Of a stretch of DNA of 64,000 nt, positions 62,678 to 64,000 are shown one piece after another. Below the pieces are notes generated by a model, which was not told where the DNA came from, did no database searches, and saw only the letters and a list, made by a program, of their open reading frames with translations. Source of the stretch: Ciceribacter lividus. Lineage in GTDB: Bacteria > Pseudomonadota > Alphaproteobacteria > Rhizobiales > Rhizobiaceae. The stretch spans positions 1-64,000 of the forward strand of contig NZ_QPIX01000011.1 in the NCBI RefSeq assembly GCF_003337715.1, written 5' to 3'. Both the position numbers and the translations under genes were made by a program. Numbering within the stretch: the first letter of the stretch is position 1; each line of letters begins with the position of its first letter.

Positions 62678-64000
62678 ATGGCGCGACCGAACATTCTCGT
62701 CCTCATGGTGGATCAGCTGAACGGAACGCTGTTTCCGGACGGTCCCGCCGACTTCCTGCACGCGCCGAACCTGAAGGCTCTGGCGGAACGCTCCGTGCGC
62801 TTCGCCAACACCTATACGGCAAGCCCGCTCTGCGCGCCGGCGCGGGCATCCTTCATGTCGGGCCAGCTGCCGAGCCGCACGCGCGTCTACGACAATGCGG
62901 CCGAGTTTGCCTCCGACATTCCGACCTTTGCCCATCATCTCCGGGCGGCGGGTTACCAGACCTGCCTTTCGGGGAAGATGCATTTCGTCGGACCCGACCA
63001 GCTCCACGGCTTCGAGGAGAGGCTGACGACGGACATCTACCCGGCCGACTTCGGCTGGACGCCCGACTATCGGAAGCCCGGCGAGCGGATCGACTGGTGG
63101 TATCACAATCTCGGCTCCGTCACCGGGGCCGGGACGGCCGAGATCACCAACCAGATGGAATATGATGACGAGGTCGCCTATCACGCGACCCGCAAGCTCT
63201 ACGATCTCGCACGCGGCAACGACGGCCGTCCGTGGTGCCTGACGGTGAGCTTCACCCACCCGCACGATCCTTACGTCGCCCGCAAGCGCTTCTGGGATAT
63301 CTACGAGGATTGCCCGGCGCTCGACCCGAAGGTCGGCGCCATCTCCTTCGACGAACAGGATCCCCATTCGCAACGTCTCCTCGTCGCCTGTGACCACGAC
63401 GCGTTCGAGATTACCGACGAGGATGTGCGGCGCGCGCGCCGCGGCTACTTCGCCAACATCACCTATGTCGACGAGAAGATCGGCGAGATCATCGACGTGC
63501 TGGAGCGGACCGGCATGGATCGGGATACCGTCATCCTGTTCGTCTCCGATCACGGCGACATGCTCGGGGAACGCGGTCTCTGGTTCAAGATGAGCTTCTT
63601 CGAAGGATCGGCGCGCGTGCCGCTGATGATATCGGCCGCCGGCTGGGAGCCCGCCCTCGTCGAAACGCCCGTCTCGACGCTCGACGTCACCCCGACCATC
63701 GCGGCGTTGGCCGGCATCGATATCGCGTCCGTGCGCCCCTGGACCGACGGCGAGGACCTCGGTCCCGTCGTCCAAGGCGAAAGAAGCCGTGGGCCCGTGC
63801 CGATGGAATATGCCGCCGAAGGCTCCGAGGCGCCGCTCGTCGGGCTCCGGGCCGGCGCCTTCAAGCTGACGCTCTGCGAGAAGGACCCACCGCTTCTCTT
63901 CGATGTCGAGGCGGACCCTGACGAGATGCGGAACCTCGCCGCGGACCCGCGTCACGGCGAAACGCTCGCCGGCCTGACCGCCGAATGCGGGAAGCGCTGG
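62678..64000 (+). CDS. betC: choline-sulfatase (partial, cut by window end)
   Basis: The first 441 codons of a type I sulfatase, open to the right edge. It begins MARPNILVLMVDQLNGTLFP; D12 and Q13 are likely metal-site residues. The formylglycine motif is C52-A-P-A-R in SPLCAPARASF. Later motifs are LSGKMHFVGPDQLHGFEER, TVSFTHPHDPYV and LFVSDHGDMLGERG. BetC hydrolyses choline-O-sulfate to choline and sulfate in the cytoplasm, supplying a betaine precursor and sulfur. It follows choX after 70 bases. The C-terminal 60 or so residues lie outside. Confidence 0.93.
   Translation, partial: MARPNILVLMVDQLNGTLFPDGPADFLHAPNLKALAERSVRFANTYTASPLCAPARASFMSGQLPSRTRVYDNAAEFASDIPTFAHHLRAAGYQTCLSGKMHFVGPDQLHGFEERLTTDIYPADFGWTPDYRKPGERIDWWYHNLGSVTGAGTAEITNQMEYDDEVAYHATRKLYDLARGNDGRPWCLTVSFTHPHDPYVARKRFWDIYEDCPALDPKVGAISFDEQDPHSQRLLVACDHDAFEITDEDVRRARRGYFANITYVDEKIGEIIDVLERTGMDRDTVILFVSDHGDMLGERGLWFKMSFFEGSARVPLMISAAGWEPALVETPVSTLDVTPTIAALAGIDIASVRPWTDGEDLGPVVQGERSRGPVPMEYAAEGSEAPLVGLRAGAFKLTLCEKDPPLLFDVEADPDEMRNLAADPRHGETLAGLTAECGKRW

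Overview
The window is high-GC DNA from an alphaproteobacterium, most likely a member of the Rhizobiaceae (Sinorhizobium/Ensifer or Rhizobium). The reasons are operons typical of that family: a trehalose/maltose thu operon, a sorbitol/mannitol smo-mtlK operon, a uxs1/uxe surface-polysaccharide operon, a choline-sulfate choR-choX-betC locus, and small rhizobial proteins (DUF982, DUF995). No rRNA, tRNA, CRISPR array, transposase or phage gene was found. The patchwork of transport and accessory operons suits a chromid or a flexible chromosomal region, but the sequence does not settle which.

Layout. 0.4-1.5 kb: an AraC-type regulator. 2-14.7 kb: a compact, translationally coupled chemosensory operon (STAS, CheY, CheA, CheW, MCP, second CheW, CheR, CheB, a membrane-free MCP-like protein) followed by a PAS-GGDEF-EAL protein. 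14.7-20.4 kb: a metal-stress island. An ECF sigma/NrsF pair on the minus strand diverges from two tandem bufferin-type DUF2282 precursors, an MNIO (DUF692) enzyme, its DUF2063 partner and DoxX. A DUF1326-DUF2182 pair converges on them. 20.7-29.5 kb: a DUF982 protein, then a sugar kinase and LacI repressor diverging from thuEFGKAB, which ends in a strong terminator. 29.5-33 kb: LysR, a DRE-TIM metallolyase and an AEC permease, pathway unknown. 33-42 kb: smoEFGKS-mtlK-HAD-FGGY kinase. 42.5-48.8 kb: a two-component system diverging from PepSY, DUF2271, PepSY-flavoreductase and ApbE genes, which look like an extracytoplasmic flavin-based electron-transfer system. 48.9-57 kb: small proteins, an arabinose-type polysaccharide operon (uxs1, uxe, synthase, DUF995, GH26) and a LuxR-type regulator. 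57.9-59.7 kb: arsR-arsO. 60.7 kb to the right edge: choR, choX and the first 441 codons of betC.

The two most distinctive systems are both small-molecule or redox protection modules. The first is the bufferin island: both divergent transcripts carry the same ECF-type promoter (TGTAA[C/T], 17-base spacer, CGTAG), and the two precursors share an identical 17-residue core. The second is the flavinylation island: DUF2271 carries a DGITGAS sequence that fits the ApbE FMN-attachment consensus, and the divergent promoter region carries two oppositely oriented 19-base direct-repeat boxes, as expected for the adjacent OmpR-type regulator. A recurring architectural theme is a perfect stem-loop placed just after the first, high-demand product of an operon (thuE, smoE, mcp, the bufferin precursors).
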